The notes: generated from the sequence alone by a model not told the origin. 64,000 nucleotides of DNA from Apostichopus japonicus (GCF_037975245.1 NC_092576.1:43095611-43159610); one strand, 5' to 3'; shown: positions 1 to 12,017, counted from the stretch's first letter. Program-made: numbers and translations.

Positions 1-1020
1 CATCCCTGGCGGTAGTTGTCACTCATTACATGTACTAACAATGCTACTCTAGGCAGGTTATATACACGGTCTACATTCAGCCATCTCAAACAGTAAATAG
101 TATACTGTCAATTGCGTGATACAATGTTACATATAAGGACGTCCAGGGTGTTTACGAGGAGACTTGAAACGGTCAATTTCACATTAGCTATGTCCGCCAC
201 AGCTGTCGAAAGTAGTGAGACATTTGCGGCATACACAGAGGCAGGGTCATGCTCATGGGCATGAGATACTCCAGATGCTGAAAAATCTTTTCGCGTGGAT
301 CTCACAAAATTGATCAAAACTCTATGGCGTTTTACGTCGGTTCTTCTACTCGAAAGATACAACAAGCTGATGCTTGTGTTGGCTGATGTATAACTGCAAA
401 CTCCGACAACACAGAATTATGGCACTTCGGGGAAAAAGGAGTAATATCGTTGAAGCTTTTGGCAGCTCAGGTATACAACTTTACACTCACTCAGAGTATT
501 GTTGTGAGTGCGGTATACCAAGATGACGTGGGATTTTATGTTCATCGAAAAGTCTCCATAGTTGACGTTTAAATCTTTTTGGATATGAATTTGTGACATA
601 ATTGCATTTACTTATAGTTAAACGCTTTAATTGTATATGTAAACCAATTGCTTTACTAAAAACTTTCAATGTCACGTCTTCTTGTTTCCTTTGTTCATAT
701 ATAGACGTATGGTGTTTCTTTGTTGTTGTTTTCTTAGCCCATTTCTATCTTTCTATCACTAACTTAATTTCATCATAACCCATGGAATTGAACTGAGTTT
801 GCCTCAAAACGATGATATAGCCTTTTATTTTTCTGAAACCGAGAACAAATTAAGCTTACCGTTCTGCAACGAATGCTATACACAAATTAAAACAGCTACA
901 TGTATTTCTCAGGAAATTAAAAATGGATTGAGGAAACGTGCTTTTCGATAGCGTATATCTCCGTTGATATGTATTTTGATAGAGCTGAAAATGTTGCTGT
1001 TTCATCGTTCATTTCATAGG
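1..1020. other. no gene recognised
   Basis: Only short open frames interrupted by stops, without convincing splice signals or protein character. I see no repeat structure beyond ordinary AT-rich sequence. Confidence 0.5.
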
Positions 1021-1023
1021 TTT

Positions 1024-1940
1024 GAAAAAATACATACATGTATGTATGCGTGTATGTATGTTTGTATGTATGGGTGTATGTATGTATGTATATTAGACCC
1101 TCTTGCAAGCAGAAACTGTGACACATTTTAATAATACTCACACCAGATAGGCAGCGTTTCGTTAGGTTCATTGTGCAATATTCATAATTCGATTCTTATG
1201 TTTGATTATTTCATTCTTAATACACTAGGCTTTGTGCAATGTTTTAGGGTCACCTTTTTAGGGTACTAGACTATAGTCTCTTTTCTCTTATGCATATTAT
1301 CATTATTTTTTATTTGTTTAGGAGCAGCATATTGCTTTATAGGTGCCTTTTACAGTTTAATTGTTTTCAAAATTGAATTTTGATCCTTTCGTTTTTGATC
1401 CGTCAGACTGTCGTATAGGTTTTTCAGTTTTTTAGTTTTAGGTTTAAATTCCTATTAGTTTCGATTCTTATAGTTCGACCATTTTCGAGAGTTTTGATTC
1501 TTATTCCTTCAGTCAGTTGCAATTCTTATTTTTCTTAATAGTTTGAATTCTTATTATCCTATTAAATTAATATGTGCAATTCATAGTTTGGTTTCCTTTT
1601 AGTGTATTTTCATGTATACTATTTGTATTTTCTTATTCCATCTTATCATTGTATTGTCTTATTGCGAGCATTTAATTGCCCATTTTTGGTGCTTAATAAA
1701 GTTTATTTGAATTTGAATTTGAATTTGAATTAGAAACTCGCGAAGAAGCCTAATTGGTTTATCAAAGCCGCAAGCTGACCGAAGTCAGTCTCTCACATTC
1801 ATATTTAACGTCCATGATTATGAATTGTTAATTGTCAACAACTCTGTAACTGAACGACATACATTAATCCGGGAGTGACTCGAACCGGGGACCTTATGAT
1901 TTAAAGGCACCGGTGTTAACCACTGAGCTAACACTCCAAG
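1024..1940 (-). mobile_element. tRNA-derived SINE, split by a later insertion
   Basis: Read on the minus strand, the element starts at about 1940 with a tRNA-like head: GGAGTGTTAGCTCAGTGG (A box) and GGTTCGAGTCACTCC (B box). The body is shared with the copy at 13,558-13,812. It continues to about 1739, is interrupted, and resumes at about 1117 with CTGCTTGCAAGAGG and a (TACA)n tail that forms the tetranucleotide tract at 1030-1092. The second copy is uninterrupted at this point, which proves the split. Internal RNA polymerase III promoter boxes are inferred from the A and B box matches. Confidence 0.8.
1118..1731 (+). mobile_element. 614-bp non-LTR-type retroelement nested in the SINE
   Basis: The insert is flanked by the 7-bp direct repeat AGAAACT (1111-1117 and 1732-1738), a target-site duplication. 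It ends with AATAAA followed by a (GAATTT)n tail of about four units, as at the 3' end of many non-LTR retrotransposons. No reverse-transcriptase frame is present, so it is either a 5'-truncated LINE or a LINE-mobilised short element. The family is not recognised. Confidence 0.7.
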
Positions 1941-1949
1941 CATAATGCA

Positions 1950-1998
1950 GACACTGAAACTGAACACTGACACAGACACAGACACAGACACTGATACT
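1950..1998. repeat. GACACA-type microsatellite
   Basis: Imperfect (CACAGA)n / CACTGA tract next to the 5' end of the SINE. Confidence 0.6.
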
Positions 1999-2529
1999 GT
2001 AGAAGGACTTGGGTGAACTGAAGTTATATATTGATTACTAAAATAGCGATCACTTAAGGTAGTCAAAAATATGATTGGAAAGAGAAATAGTTTGGAAAAT
2101 GTATACAACAAAACTTGTGATTACGATATGCGATCAGGTAAAGTGTGGAGTTCTGTAAGTGTAATCCTGTAAGTAAAAATTGTTCATGAAAGAAAGACAT
2201 ATAACAAAACAAAATTACTAAGCATGATCATAGTTGGAATAATGTACTTAATGTTCTTACCACTCTTTATTGTCCTCTCATATCATGCTTCAAAGCACTC
2301 ATACTGACAGTATTAACAGGTACTGAACATTTTATCTAATGTTCATTCATACTTAGTAAAGATTCCTAAATCCTATTGGTCCATTCAGGTCAGCTGACCG
2401 TGGTTAATCCTGTGAGTAACGCACGGTAAAATTACGGGGCATCACTTTAATAAATCTTTGGTTATATGTAACCAAAAATGTTTTGTTTTATGATTTTTCC
2501 CACACAAAAATGGTAGTTTATGAATGAAC

Positions 2530-2695
2530 GGGGTTAATCAACAGTCTAGCGTGCGTTACTCACATGATTAATGCACTCCGGGTGTTAATGATATCGCTGG
2601 ATGCACTCGGGCTCCGCCCTCGTGCATCGCTAGCATTATCCCCCGATCGTGCATTAATCCTGTCAGTAACGCACGCTAGACCGTTGATTAACCCC
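2530..2695. mobile_element. foldback MITE-like palindrome
   Basis: Two arms of about 80 bp form an imperfect inverted repeat. The left arm starts GGGGTTAATCAAC with GCGTGCGTTACTCAC further in. The right arm mirrors it and ends with GTTGATTAACCCC. The arms meet near 2612. A related fragment (GTGAGTAACGCACGG) lies at about 2412-2427, so the motif is dispersed. It has no coding capacity and looks like a non-autonomous DNA element. Confidence 0.6.
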
Positions 2696-3044
2696 TTAAT
2701 CATGCTAAATACCACTCCATACTATCCTCCCACATCATGTTTCATAATACACGTACTGACAGTATACACAGTTCCTAACTTTTATCTCCATATTATTAGT
2801 TATAATGTGTATACAGCTGACTTGCAGCACGACATACGCGCACCATATGTTAACAAGTCCCACATTGGTCCCAACTCGGCGATGTTAAATGAAAACAATA
2901 ATAACACTGTGCATTTAAGCAATGTGATTGTCACATATTTCGATTAAATTTTCAATCATCGATACAAACAAAAAATATTTGTAAGATCAAATTAATTAAA
3001 ATAATCAACTCGTTGCTAATTCGAAATTATATCAATTCTTTATG

Positions 3045-3050
3045 TTTATT
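3045..3050 (-). promoter_or_regulatory. candidate polyadenylation signal AATAAA
   Basis: AATAAA on the minus strand about 150 bp beyond the stop codon of the terminal exon at 3204. The position is plausible for the receptor-like gene, but the hexamer is common in AT-rich DNA. Confidence 0.3.
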
Positions 3051-3203
3051 ATGTGTAAACTTCGCTCAATTGAAATGCTATCGACATGTTGACGAAAACA
3101 CAACATTTAAGTAATTGTTTGTGTAATCTTCTTAGACTTGCTGTCTTTGAACAAACTATAAAATGACGGTTAAAAATGTTAATCCCGTTTTGTTTAACAA
3201 GAA

Positions 3204-3310
3204 TTACAACTTCCTCTTGAAAAGGGTTCTTCCTTTTCGAAAAATGGCTGTTAAAATGTTGAGAGGTTGTAGTCGCCGAAGCCTTCGGATCAGTATATAC
3301 ATCATTTCAC
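3204..3310 (-). CDS. terminal exon of the receptor-like gene (basic tail)
   Basis: Acceptor after a strong pyrimidine tract (GTTTTTGTCTTTAG). The exon completes the split glycine codon left by the previous exon and encodes about 34 residues beginning EMMYILIRRLRRLQP and ending FKRKL, then TAA. The arginine- and lysine-rich tail directly after the last membrane segment fits a cytoplasmic C-terminus. The exon is too short to find as a free-standing ORF; it was identified by phase and acceptor quality. Confidence 0.6.
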
Positions 3311-3843
3311 CTAAAGACAAAAACAAGAAGAAAACTATGATGTTTATGTACAATATTTAAGATATAGGCAGAAAAGTATTGATAGAATTATTTCAAATAC
3401 ACTTCTCAAACAGGATCATATTGCTGGTTGATCATGTGTTTGCAGGATCATGTGTTGGTTGATTTTATTATTATAAGCAAAAGTAACCTCATAGTCTATT
3501 ACACTCATTGAACAAATTCCATTGGATTGTTGGTTGCTTTTCATGTTAACAGGTAGCACATGTGATTGAGACTGTTTTTATTATCTAAAAAACTTAATTG
3601 AAATGCGGCATTAAACCAGCAAGTTAATATGCATTTCGGAAATCTACATTAACATATTATTGAACGAATCACAATCAGGAATAGGTTTTGAATTAACGGA
3701 GCTATTCAAGTCATTTATGGTAAGGATGTACCATTTGCGTTGTTGTTAATGTACCGATGCAATATTATATAAAAAAAAAATATTATACATAGTTTCATTA
3801 GCATAAACATTCGAAAGCGAATAACAAATATTGTTTACATTAC

Positions 3844-3970
3844 CTGCAATAATAGCGAGAACCAATACATTCAAAATGATTAGGAAAACGTTGATGGCTC
3901 CCTCGTATCCTTCTGGCACATGCAGTGCTGCTACAACAACGTTGATAAAAATCGCTGTTAGTGAAAACAT
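3844..3970 (-). CDS. exon with last two membrane segments
   Basis: The acceptor follows a T-rich tract and AATTTCCAG. The donor is GTAATG. The 127-bp exon starts in phase 0 with MFSLTAIFINVVVAALHV, a loop (PEGYEGA), then INVFLIILNVLVLAIIA, and ends in phase 1. It joins the CAG end of the preceding exon to read DQRLQMFSLTA, which I recognise as the usual join in this family. Confidence 0.75.
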
Positions 3971-4133
3971 CTGGAAATTAAAAAAAAAAAATGTTAAGTA
4001 ATATGGTATAGTAGACAATGAAGCAATCGGACTGTATTTAGAAACTATTTAAACTGTTGATACATGGTTACTGAATATAATAATACATTATTTACGAAAA
4101 TCTTTTCTGATTAATGTAATCAATATTCATTAC

Positions 4134-5755
4134 CTGTAGACGCTGATCAAAGGCATCTTTCATTGGCCAGAATCGTGCATGGAAGGTCAGGAACATCACA
4201 GATATACCAATCGTCAGTAACATAGTAAGCTTATCTTCCCAACCAAGTAAAGTTATAAGTACCGTCTGTGTAACCTTTCTCGTTAGCTCTAGAATCTCCC
4301 AAAACCAATACTGTGGCTTATAATTCTCACAGAGAAAGTTTAGCCAGATCGGAATAGCTGGCTGCACAGATTGGTCGTTCAATAGCGGAGTGTTCTCGTC
4401 TACGTTCTGCAGTAATGGTTCTTGGATGAACATTCCACGAGAAGATTTTTGGGAGTTGATCGAACAGTGCTTTCGGAGAAGATAAAACAGAACACAGGGG
4501 AAGGATACAACGTAAACGCCTGTGGCAATATATGCTGCATATTGATAAAATGACAAGCTCTCACACTGTATTTCATAATCCGATCGAAGCAGATGAAAGC
4601 AGTGCATATTTTGGTGATCCAGACAAAATTCTTTGCAGGCTCGAGGTAAAAGCTGAAAAATAACAGTACAGATTGATGGGTACATAACAAACAGTAAGAC
4701 CATAACTAGTGTGGTTAGTTTGGTCCTTAACTTCGAGAGATTATCTTGCATGATATGTTGACAGTGAACTGCTCTTGACTTGTAAGAGCTCCATCCTTTG
4801 TAAACAAAATAACACAAACATGCTACAACGACAATGAACACTGGAAGAGCTAATCCGATGATGAATTCTACCTTTGGGTTAAAATTGAGGTTCTGGTCAT
4901 AACATTGCGGACGCACCAGAACTTTCATGACATTCAGCTCGATGTATGAGATAAACTCCCCGATGACTTGAAGTCCACCAGCCCAACTAACATCATGAAG
5001 TGATTCAAAAAATTCTCCAACAACTTGATAACATCCCAGGATGATCTTGACTCTAGAAACAATCGTGTCTAAAATGGTTCGCTGGTTCGCATTAAGTCTC
5101 TGTTCGCGTTTTTATTGCCATAAAGCAAACAGGTAGAAAAGTAAGCACAAGATTAATACCAAAAAGACTTCTGCGATGAGCCACATTTTCTCGGGACAAA
5201 CGACGCATGTGTTAAGAACCATGAAAAATCCTTCCTTGCATTTGCTTCAAAGCCAGCCAGTGTAACCATATCCACATGATCCAGATATTCCCTTTGATGT
5301 ATAACTCATATGGTTGACGCAGCTAGCTGATCGCGGGCATTTGTAAATTTTTGGAATTTCTTTAGAATAGTTAATAAACTGGTTTTCATAGAATCTCGAT
5401 TCATCTTCCAAATTCTTCGCAAAGCTTTGGTACTCGTCAAGATTTGCAGTAGGAAACGACCAATTCCAGTAGTAGCCAGGTAGTAACGCCTTATACTCGT
5501 GAAAAGTACAATTGAGACCTTCCTCTTGACAGAGTTCGCAAGATTTAAACCGATTATTTCTTGTGTAACCGTGTTTACAAACACAAGCTCTGAAACCAGC
5601 CGCCATAGTTTGGTTTGTTCCTTCCGGACAGACTTGACACTGTTCTGTTGATTGTCCGCTTCCATTCCTCACAAAAGTACCAATATTACAATCTTTACAG
5701 TTCAGGCCTCCTTCAAAAGATGACATTTGTCCAATTTCGTCCTGGTAAAATCCCC
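4134..5755 (-). pseudogene. main exon: cysteine-rich region and six membrane segments, two nonsense codons
   Basis: The 1622-bp exon starts after ACTAACGTAG and reads GFYQDEIGQ, the family's hallmark after the CPPG exon end. Then come CxxC-type pairs (CKDC, CQVC, CELC), the motif PGYYWNWSF, and YKCPRSASC. The TGA at 5247-5249 replaces a codon where relatives have the cysteine of a GPLCxxC motif (here GYTGWL-stop-SKC). After it the same frame continues with CVVCPEK and membrane segment 1 (MWLIAEVFLVLILCLL). The TAA at 5112-5114 follows this segment. The frame then stays open to the donor: segments 2-4 (FIIGLALPVFIVVVACL, LVMVLLFVMYPSICTVIF, YIATGVYVVSFPCVLFYLL), a cytoplasmic loop with the acidic LLNDQS stretch, the YWFWEILELTRK motif, segments 5-6, and FWPMKDAFDQRLQ. 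Homology continues in one frame past both stops, so these are nonsense mutations, not exon ends. Confidence 0.8.
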
Positions 5756-6381
5756 CTACGTTAGTTCAAAATGAATCAAACAAAGAAGGTAACAAAAACT
5801 ATTCGTTTTGTAGTTGGACCATGTTGTATACACCAATCAGTGAAGATTAATCGCACACTAGACAATATTCTTGCGACTTGCTTTATGAACGGATACCAGT
5901 TGTGTTAGTTAAAAGAATGAAACCTCGAGCATTTACCAACATGAACAACATGCACTGACGATATTGAGAGTGTTGGGAGATTTAATCATTGCTCCCTATG
6001 CTATATATGCATCATATTATTCTGAACTTGATAATGCCACCAGGTTTTCACACTTAGAGCTGATAGACTGAGACGTATGATCCCTGGAGCTGTAAGTCAT
6101 TCCTTGTAGATCAGTTCTTGTAAATTATGCAATTTAATCGTATGGTTTCACTAATTAAATCCGCATGATAGGTTACTTAAATCCATACTTTAACTCTCCG
6201 AGATTTAGTTGCTTGTCACTTAAGGGCATTCAGTATAAATATTTGCTGGTCGAGAAGATGTTTAGTAGTTTTCTCTTTCGTCTCTTTTTTGGTTCTTGTA
6301 AAGCTCATTGAGATCGTCGGATCAATGCTCTATATAAATAAGTATTAGCATTACTATTAAAAGACATTTTAATGTTTTCAC

Positions 6382-6569
6382 CTGGTGGACACGCCGTACA
6401 TCCATTACGTCCGTCACCAAACGTTCCGGGGGGGGGGGGGGGACATGGATGGCACTCACTTATACCTCTCTTGGTGTGGTTACACGTAAAACGTTGATAT
6501 CGCAGGGCAATTGGTATTGATTCTTGTGTAAATGATATCGTAGGGACAAACAAGGGAGATGCGCATTTT
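6382..6569 (-). CDS. GCC2/GCC3 (ephrin-receptor-like) exon with poly-proline expansion
   Basis: The 188-bp exon has acceptor TTAAATCAACAG and donor GTGAAA. It encodes about 62 residues, including FTCNHTKRG, CHPC, GTFGDGRNGC and TACPPG. The final G is completed by the next exon (GG GGA TTT), giving the family motif ACPPGGFYQDE. A run of 15 C bases (6428-6442 as G on the plus strand) encodes five prolines where the family usually has about two, and keeps the frame. Confidence 0.75.
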
Positions 6570-6775
6570 CTGTTGATTTAAGGTAAATCATTCAATTACA
6601 TGATAGCGAGATAAATTGGTAGGTAATATTTTGTTAACTTTCAGTGATGATTGAAGAACATTTTGTTTACATTTTTTTTAAATACATTCAACAGTCCTTT
6701 AATATCAAGATGTAAAATCATTTAAGCCTGTTATTTGAATTAACATGTCTAATTTGAAGAAAAAAAATGACTTAC

Positions 6776-6962
6776 TATCAGATATGTTTTTGGGGGATAA
6801 ATTTAACGATAGTTAAAAAGATATTCAGGTGGTTAGAATCATTGTCGATAAAATGCCTGATATTATCTGCATCTTTGATCACAACTGCATCCTCATAGCA
6901 TTTGGTAAGCTGAATATATGATTTTGTTTGCGAATGTTGGTGGTATTTTGGAATGCATCTGG
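6776..6962 (-). pseudogene. possible exon linking LRR and cysteine-rich parts
   Basis: Between an acceptor-like TTTTACTCTCTAG and a good donor (GTAAGT) lies one open frame with protein-like composition (RCIPKYHQH, CYEDAVVIKDADNIRHF). It meets a TGA two bases before the donor, and joining to the next exon creates a second stop. Either this is another lesion of the pseudogene or the segment is not an exon. Confidence 0.3.
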
Positions 6963-7638
6963 CTAGAGAGTAAAACTCACTCATCCACAGTGCAAACTGA
7001 TGTCTATAGCATTGTTATCAAATTTGATGAAATCTTCATTTTGATGAATTCTAAATACAGAGAAACTTGGCAACTAAGCACACCTTCTAAATTCATCAGG
7101 AATTAATAATAAAGCAACAAGAAGATTACAATAGAAAAACAAGCTTCCAATACCAATTTGCTGGTATGACATCACAGCACACTTTCTGTGATGACAGCCT
7201 GGAAGAATAGAGTGTTTAGTGAGTAAAATCTAAGTTCCAGCCAATCAACCATATATTGAGTAATGGCCAAACATTTTGAGATGTTGTGTTTAACTAACAG
7301 TGTGGAATATATAAACAAAATAAAAATCTCTTTTACAGAAAAATCGTATGCCATTGACATACCCTTTTAAGCTTACTTATATCGAAACAAGTTTCGCATA
7401 TGCGAATTCCATGAAAACCAACAGAGGATCTATAGTTACATCGGCCATTGGTATAAAAGTCCAAAAAAAGACAGTACATGCCTTATACAGTACATTTGCA
7501 GTATTATAAAGTTATGAAAATATTCAAGATTTACAGGATGACCTGCTTAACACTTACACTGTCACGTGGTTGAATGCCCAAGGTGCATCTGATAAATACT
7601 GACAGCTTAGGTATCTGATAAAAAAGGAGAACAACATA

Positions 7639-8023
7639 GGGCGTTGTGGTCAAGTGGTTAAGGCAGTGGACTTGTGATCTAAGGATTACAGGTTCGAGCC
7701 CTGGCCAGATCATTGCGTTGTGTCCTTGGGCAAGGCGCTTTATCTCCATTGCCTCTCTTCACCCAGGTGTATAAATGGGGACCTGCGAGGTAACTTGTAA
7801 ATATAGTTGTTTGCGCCGGTTTGTGGCTGCACCCTATGGGAAGTCCCCCGGGGGACACGTGGTTGTGGTGCACTGTGGTGCCCCAGGAGAGATTGATTGA
7901 ATTGTGCACACTTTGGTGTGTGGGTGTGACAAGTTACCAATGACCAGGGGTTAATAATAATCAGCGCACTGAGACTTAAGTGTGTACTTGCGCTTTATAA
8001 GAACTGTGTATTATTATTATTAT
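7639..8023 (+). mobile_element. tRNA-derived SINE with (ATT)n tail
   Basis: The head GCGTTGTGGTCAAGTGG carries an A box, and GGTTCGAGCCCTGG a B box, resembling a leucine/serine-type tRNA. A conserved-looking middle part (TCCTTGGGCAAGGCGCTTTA, then CCCAGGTGTATAAATGG) follows. The element ends with GCGCTTTATAAGAAC and (ATT)n. It differs from the SINE at 1-2 kb and 13.6 kb, so two SINE families are present. It lies in an intron of the receptor-like pseudogene. Confidence 0.8.
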
Positions 8024-8295
8024 ACATGTAAATAATCTTACCTACATCATTACCAAATAATGAAAAATATGACATTAACTTTCAATAATTTAAAACAAAG
8101 TACCAAACAGTTGAGAAGAAGGCATTTGCATGAGACTTCAATGTTATTACATGTTGCTAGTTTGACATGCTAAATTAAAAATTCCTGGTTCAGCTGTTGA
8201 GGGTACACCAATCGCTTGAAGGGAGAGAAATGGACAATTTAAGGTACTATTGAAGAGAACAAGTGCCGAAAACTTGGGTAGAAGACGTAACTTAC

Positions 8296-8361
8296 AAAGT
8301 AACTGTTGTGCTGTTTCTCAATCCCATCATAACCGATGAAGATACATGTTGAATCTCGTTA
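8296..8361 (-). CDS. LRR exon
   Basis: The 66-bp segment is bounded by CACCTCTACAG and GTAAGT. It encodes NEIQHVSSSVMMGLRNST plus a split leucine, an LRR-like pattern. It begins with one base and ends with two, the same phase as the other LRR exons. No other frame is open. Confidence 0.6.
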
Positions 8362-10062
8362 CTGTAGAGGTGGCTAAACGAGAAAATCAAACGTGATTTG
8401 TCATTACAATTAGTATAAAAATCCGAATATTTTTCAAGGAAATGTCAAACTTTTCTTTAGCTCAATCGATGACATTACTAACGCATGATTTAGGATATAA
8501 AAAATACGAATGTGTGGAAATTACGACATCTAATACGTGCCATCATGATAAGAATATGTTACCCTAAAAAGTTGACGTTTTTCTTAAATTATTGAAATGA
8601 CGAGACGTTATGAGGTCCGTGTTTTTTTCTCCTTCAGTGTAATTGTTGGGATGTACACTTACAAAGTCAACACTTGTATGCATTAACAAATAATATAACT
8701 ATTATTTGGGTCTGGATTGGTAAAGAAGACGCCACTTAGGGAAGGAAATGAGGCAAGTTTGTCAACCGTATTTTGCGAAGCTCCTTTACGTTATCACTAG
8801 CAGTTAAAAACGTAAACTCCAAGAGAAAGTGATGGAAAAGATTCGTTGCTTCAACTACAATGTGTTCATCAGAAGGGACTTAATATGTTCTATAATCCAT
8901 GGTATATAAAAACAAGTTTAGAGGAAATATGTTTATCCGCCCAGTTATCAACAAATTTACATTTTACCAAGTCGCGTTCGAACGTGCAAAGATTCATTCC
9001 AATCGATCTACTAAAAATTCAAATAAGTCTCCCAAATATATGGGAATTGTTTGTCCTCATACTCACATTTCCGATATATTTTCATTTGAAAATGGATTTC
9101 CTTCAAGAGATGATAATTTATTACTGAACAAAAATCTATGGAAAAAAAAAAGTAACAATGGATTCGTAAGAGAAATTGCACTGTTTGCTAAACCGATACC
9201 AATATTTTAAATAAGCGAATAATTCTGCCTAACGACTTACCGTATGACGTGACTACAGCTACCGTTTTAAGAAACATGAAGTGGTTTGATTAAAGCCTCG
9301 TTGTTCGATAAGCGCAATCACGTGATATATTCATGTAATGTAGTCAAACGTTAGCAGTACGTATACATGTTACTCTTTGCCACATTATGTACGAACATTA
9401 TGTTGATTAAACGATCCTTGCAGAACGTAACCATCAAATCGATGCATTGTGTTAATGACGAGATAGTGTAAGGATTAGGAATCATCGAAAAAGAAGATGG
9501 CAAAAACTCAGAAAGCTCATTTATGTTCAAAACATTTGTAAGCATTTACTGCTACCTTTAAAATATTCTAGCCCTGTAGAATTATGCTTGCGTTTCATGC
9601 TTTGTTTTTATTTTGATGCATCTGAGCGTATAAGTACGAGTTTCAAACCCTCAGAAAACATTCAATGTAATCAATTTAAGCGTGTACAAAATGCAAATCA
9701 ATGCTGCCTGAGGTATTTTATAGTAGCTTATTTGATAAATTTTCAACATTATAGATGCTATCTTCAATCACGAATTCCCTAATCTTAAATCTCTAATGAA
9801 AAGATATCCAGAAATTGTAATTTACACTACGTTCTTATCTATATTGAATGTTTAACCTCATCTTGGCAAGAAACACAGAAAAGTAATGTACTAATTGTTT
9901 TTCAAATAGATTGATTCATATGGCATGGTTAATAATAAAACATTTATGAAATTAAAGTCAACTTAGAACCAGCTTGACTTTTATTCTATCGAGTGTACTA
10001 GCATAATTAAATCAAACGGTTCAATATAACTAAAATGTAAAGGGAATTGGGTTCACACTCAC

Positions 10063-10131
10063 ATTGCCGCTACACTGGTTCTTTGAAACGCACCATCAGC
10101 TAAGGATTGGATTTTGTTGTCACAGAGGAAT
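10063..10131 (-). CDS. LRR exon
   Basis: The 69-bp segment lies between ATTCATGTAG and GTGAGT. It encodes FLCDNKIQSLADGAFQRTS, a clear LRR core (CDNKIQSLADGAF). Phase matches the exon at 11,021. Confidence 0.7.
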
Positions 10132-10680
10132 CTACATGAATATTCATAAACGATTAGCAGGAGAGCATTGCAATATGTAAAACAAAAGAAAAACAATTCA
10201 TTTCATTCAAAACCAACCAAACGATCGCTGGTGATCATGTGCCTTTACTTCAATAGTAAATACCCCCTACCCCCCCCCCCCCCAAAAAAAAATGTACTTT
10301 TGGAAGTATTGCTCAGTAAACTTGTTTATGCACATATTTCTGGCTCAGCTGAGAGTTGACCGTACGGTTTATTTTATTTAGTGATATTATTTAATATTGA
10401 GGGACGCATACTTTACTGTAACTTCCATCTATCTCGACACATAAAATATTTCAATTGTTATAACAGAAACCCGACGTCAGTTGACACACCATAAATGTCT
10501 TCAAACTTTCATATCCTATACAAATATCGTTTTATTATGAACGCTTCTGTCACCCAGACATTATAGTTATGGCGATATATTGAATTTTAATTGCATTGTA
10601 ATATAAAACATGACATTAATGATATATCAATTGTTTCAAAATTCATCTTGCATTATTTCATTGTTTAGTTAATTAATTAA

Positions 10681-10850
10681 ATTCATTCATTCATTCATTC
10701 ATTCATTCATTCATTCATTCATTCATTTATTCATTCCTTCATTCATTCATTCATTCATTTATTAATTCATTAACTCATTAATTTATTAATTCATCAATAC
10801 ATTAATTAATTAATTCATTCATCCATTCATGTATTCATTCATTCATTCAT
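10681..10850. repeat. (ATTC)n microsatellite
   Basis: About 170 bp of ATTC units, the last part degraded to ATTA/ATTT variants. Confidence 0.9.
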
Positions 10851-11020
10851 ATTAGATGATAATAAGTACAATATCATCCTATATGTCGTTAAATGTAATC
10901 ACATAATCATGTAATCACATAATCACAGCAGTAATGTAAACGTCTATGAAATCATTGCAAGCTAACTCTAAACGTGATCCTGATTGCATTACATCATATA
11001 TCATCTTAGGTGGTACTTAC

Positions 11021-11173
11021 ATATATTGGATTACATAAAGTCCATCAAATGCATTTCTGGGTATAAACTCTATCCTATTCTTTTGTAAAAACAGTATGGT
11101 GAGGTTGTACGTTCTATTGCGGTTACTGAAGAGACCAACGGGTATTGCCGAGATGACATTATGGGATAAATCA
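11021..11173 (-). CDS. double LRR exon
   Basis: The 153-bp exon lies between TCTCGTTGCAG and GTAAGT. It encodes DLSHNVISAIPVGLF and, after a linker, LTILFLQKNRIEFIP and NAFDGL: two LRR units in one exon. The first base completes a leucine codon from the exon at 12,018, giving L-DLSHN, a canonical LRR start. Confidence 0.8.
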
Positions 11174-11825
11174 CTGCAACGAGAAAGATTTCTACAAAGT
11201 AAACAAACACACACATTTACATTGTTAAGAATAGACGGACTCATTATAATATCATGTGTTCTATTTTAGCACCTTGTGCGTAGAGGTATTTTATGTTATG
11301 TAGTGTAAAGTAAAAACAAACGTTTTTTTAATAGTTCAACTGCTAAACTGCTATACACTCGAGGAGTAAGCATACTCGATCTACGTGCTAATCTACTTTG
11401 TATTTGTTAATGAACCCGCATTTTTATTTTTCTGTTCACCCTGCTCAATAACCTATCTGCTTTTTGAGCTTGTATTTTGTCCATTTTGTTTCTGTTAGTC
11501 AGCCTTTAAAGAAGATCCTGCAGGCCCTTCTTAATGTTACACATTATTTGAGTAGGCATACTGTCATACATCTCAATTGGAGCTATTTTCATGTGAGGGC
11601 TATTTGATATCGAATGTTCTGAGCTATCGCTTGCTACACCGCACATACCAGCAACACATTGTCAGAAGAACAATTGAATAATTAAAGTTTGATAGAAACA
11701 ACTTATTAACATTAAGCAGTAGAAATTACACATGACTGGGCATTTGTAGATTGTATATTTGGTCGTAAATGTATATTCAGTGCATATATAGGGAGATATA
11801 CTGATAAAACATATTAATATCAAGA

Positions 11826-11957
<132 letters not shown>

Positions 11958-12017
11958 AGGAAATCAACATAAGAATTTTCTGCTAACTATTGATAGAAAT
12001 CATAATGAACAACTCAC

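Noticed and set aside
5247..5249. Selenocysteine codon in the membrane-receptor gene
   Set aside because: The TGA is at a cysteine position, but an in-frame TAA follows 45 codons later and no SECIS-like element was identified, so nonsense decay is simpler.
9241..9300. Further LRR exon with donor GTAAGT at 9241
   Set aside because: No acceptor gives an open frame of the right phase. The LRR resemblance upstream would need a weak donor and a phase change.
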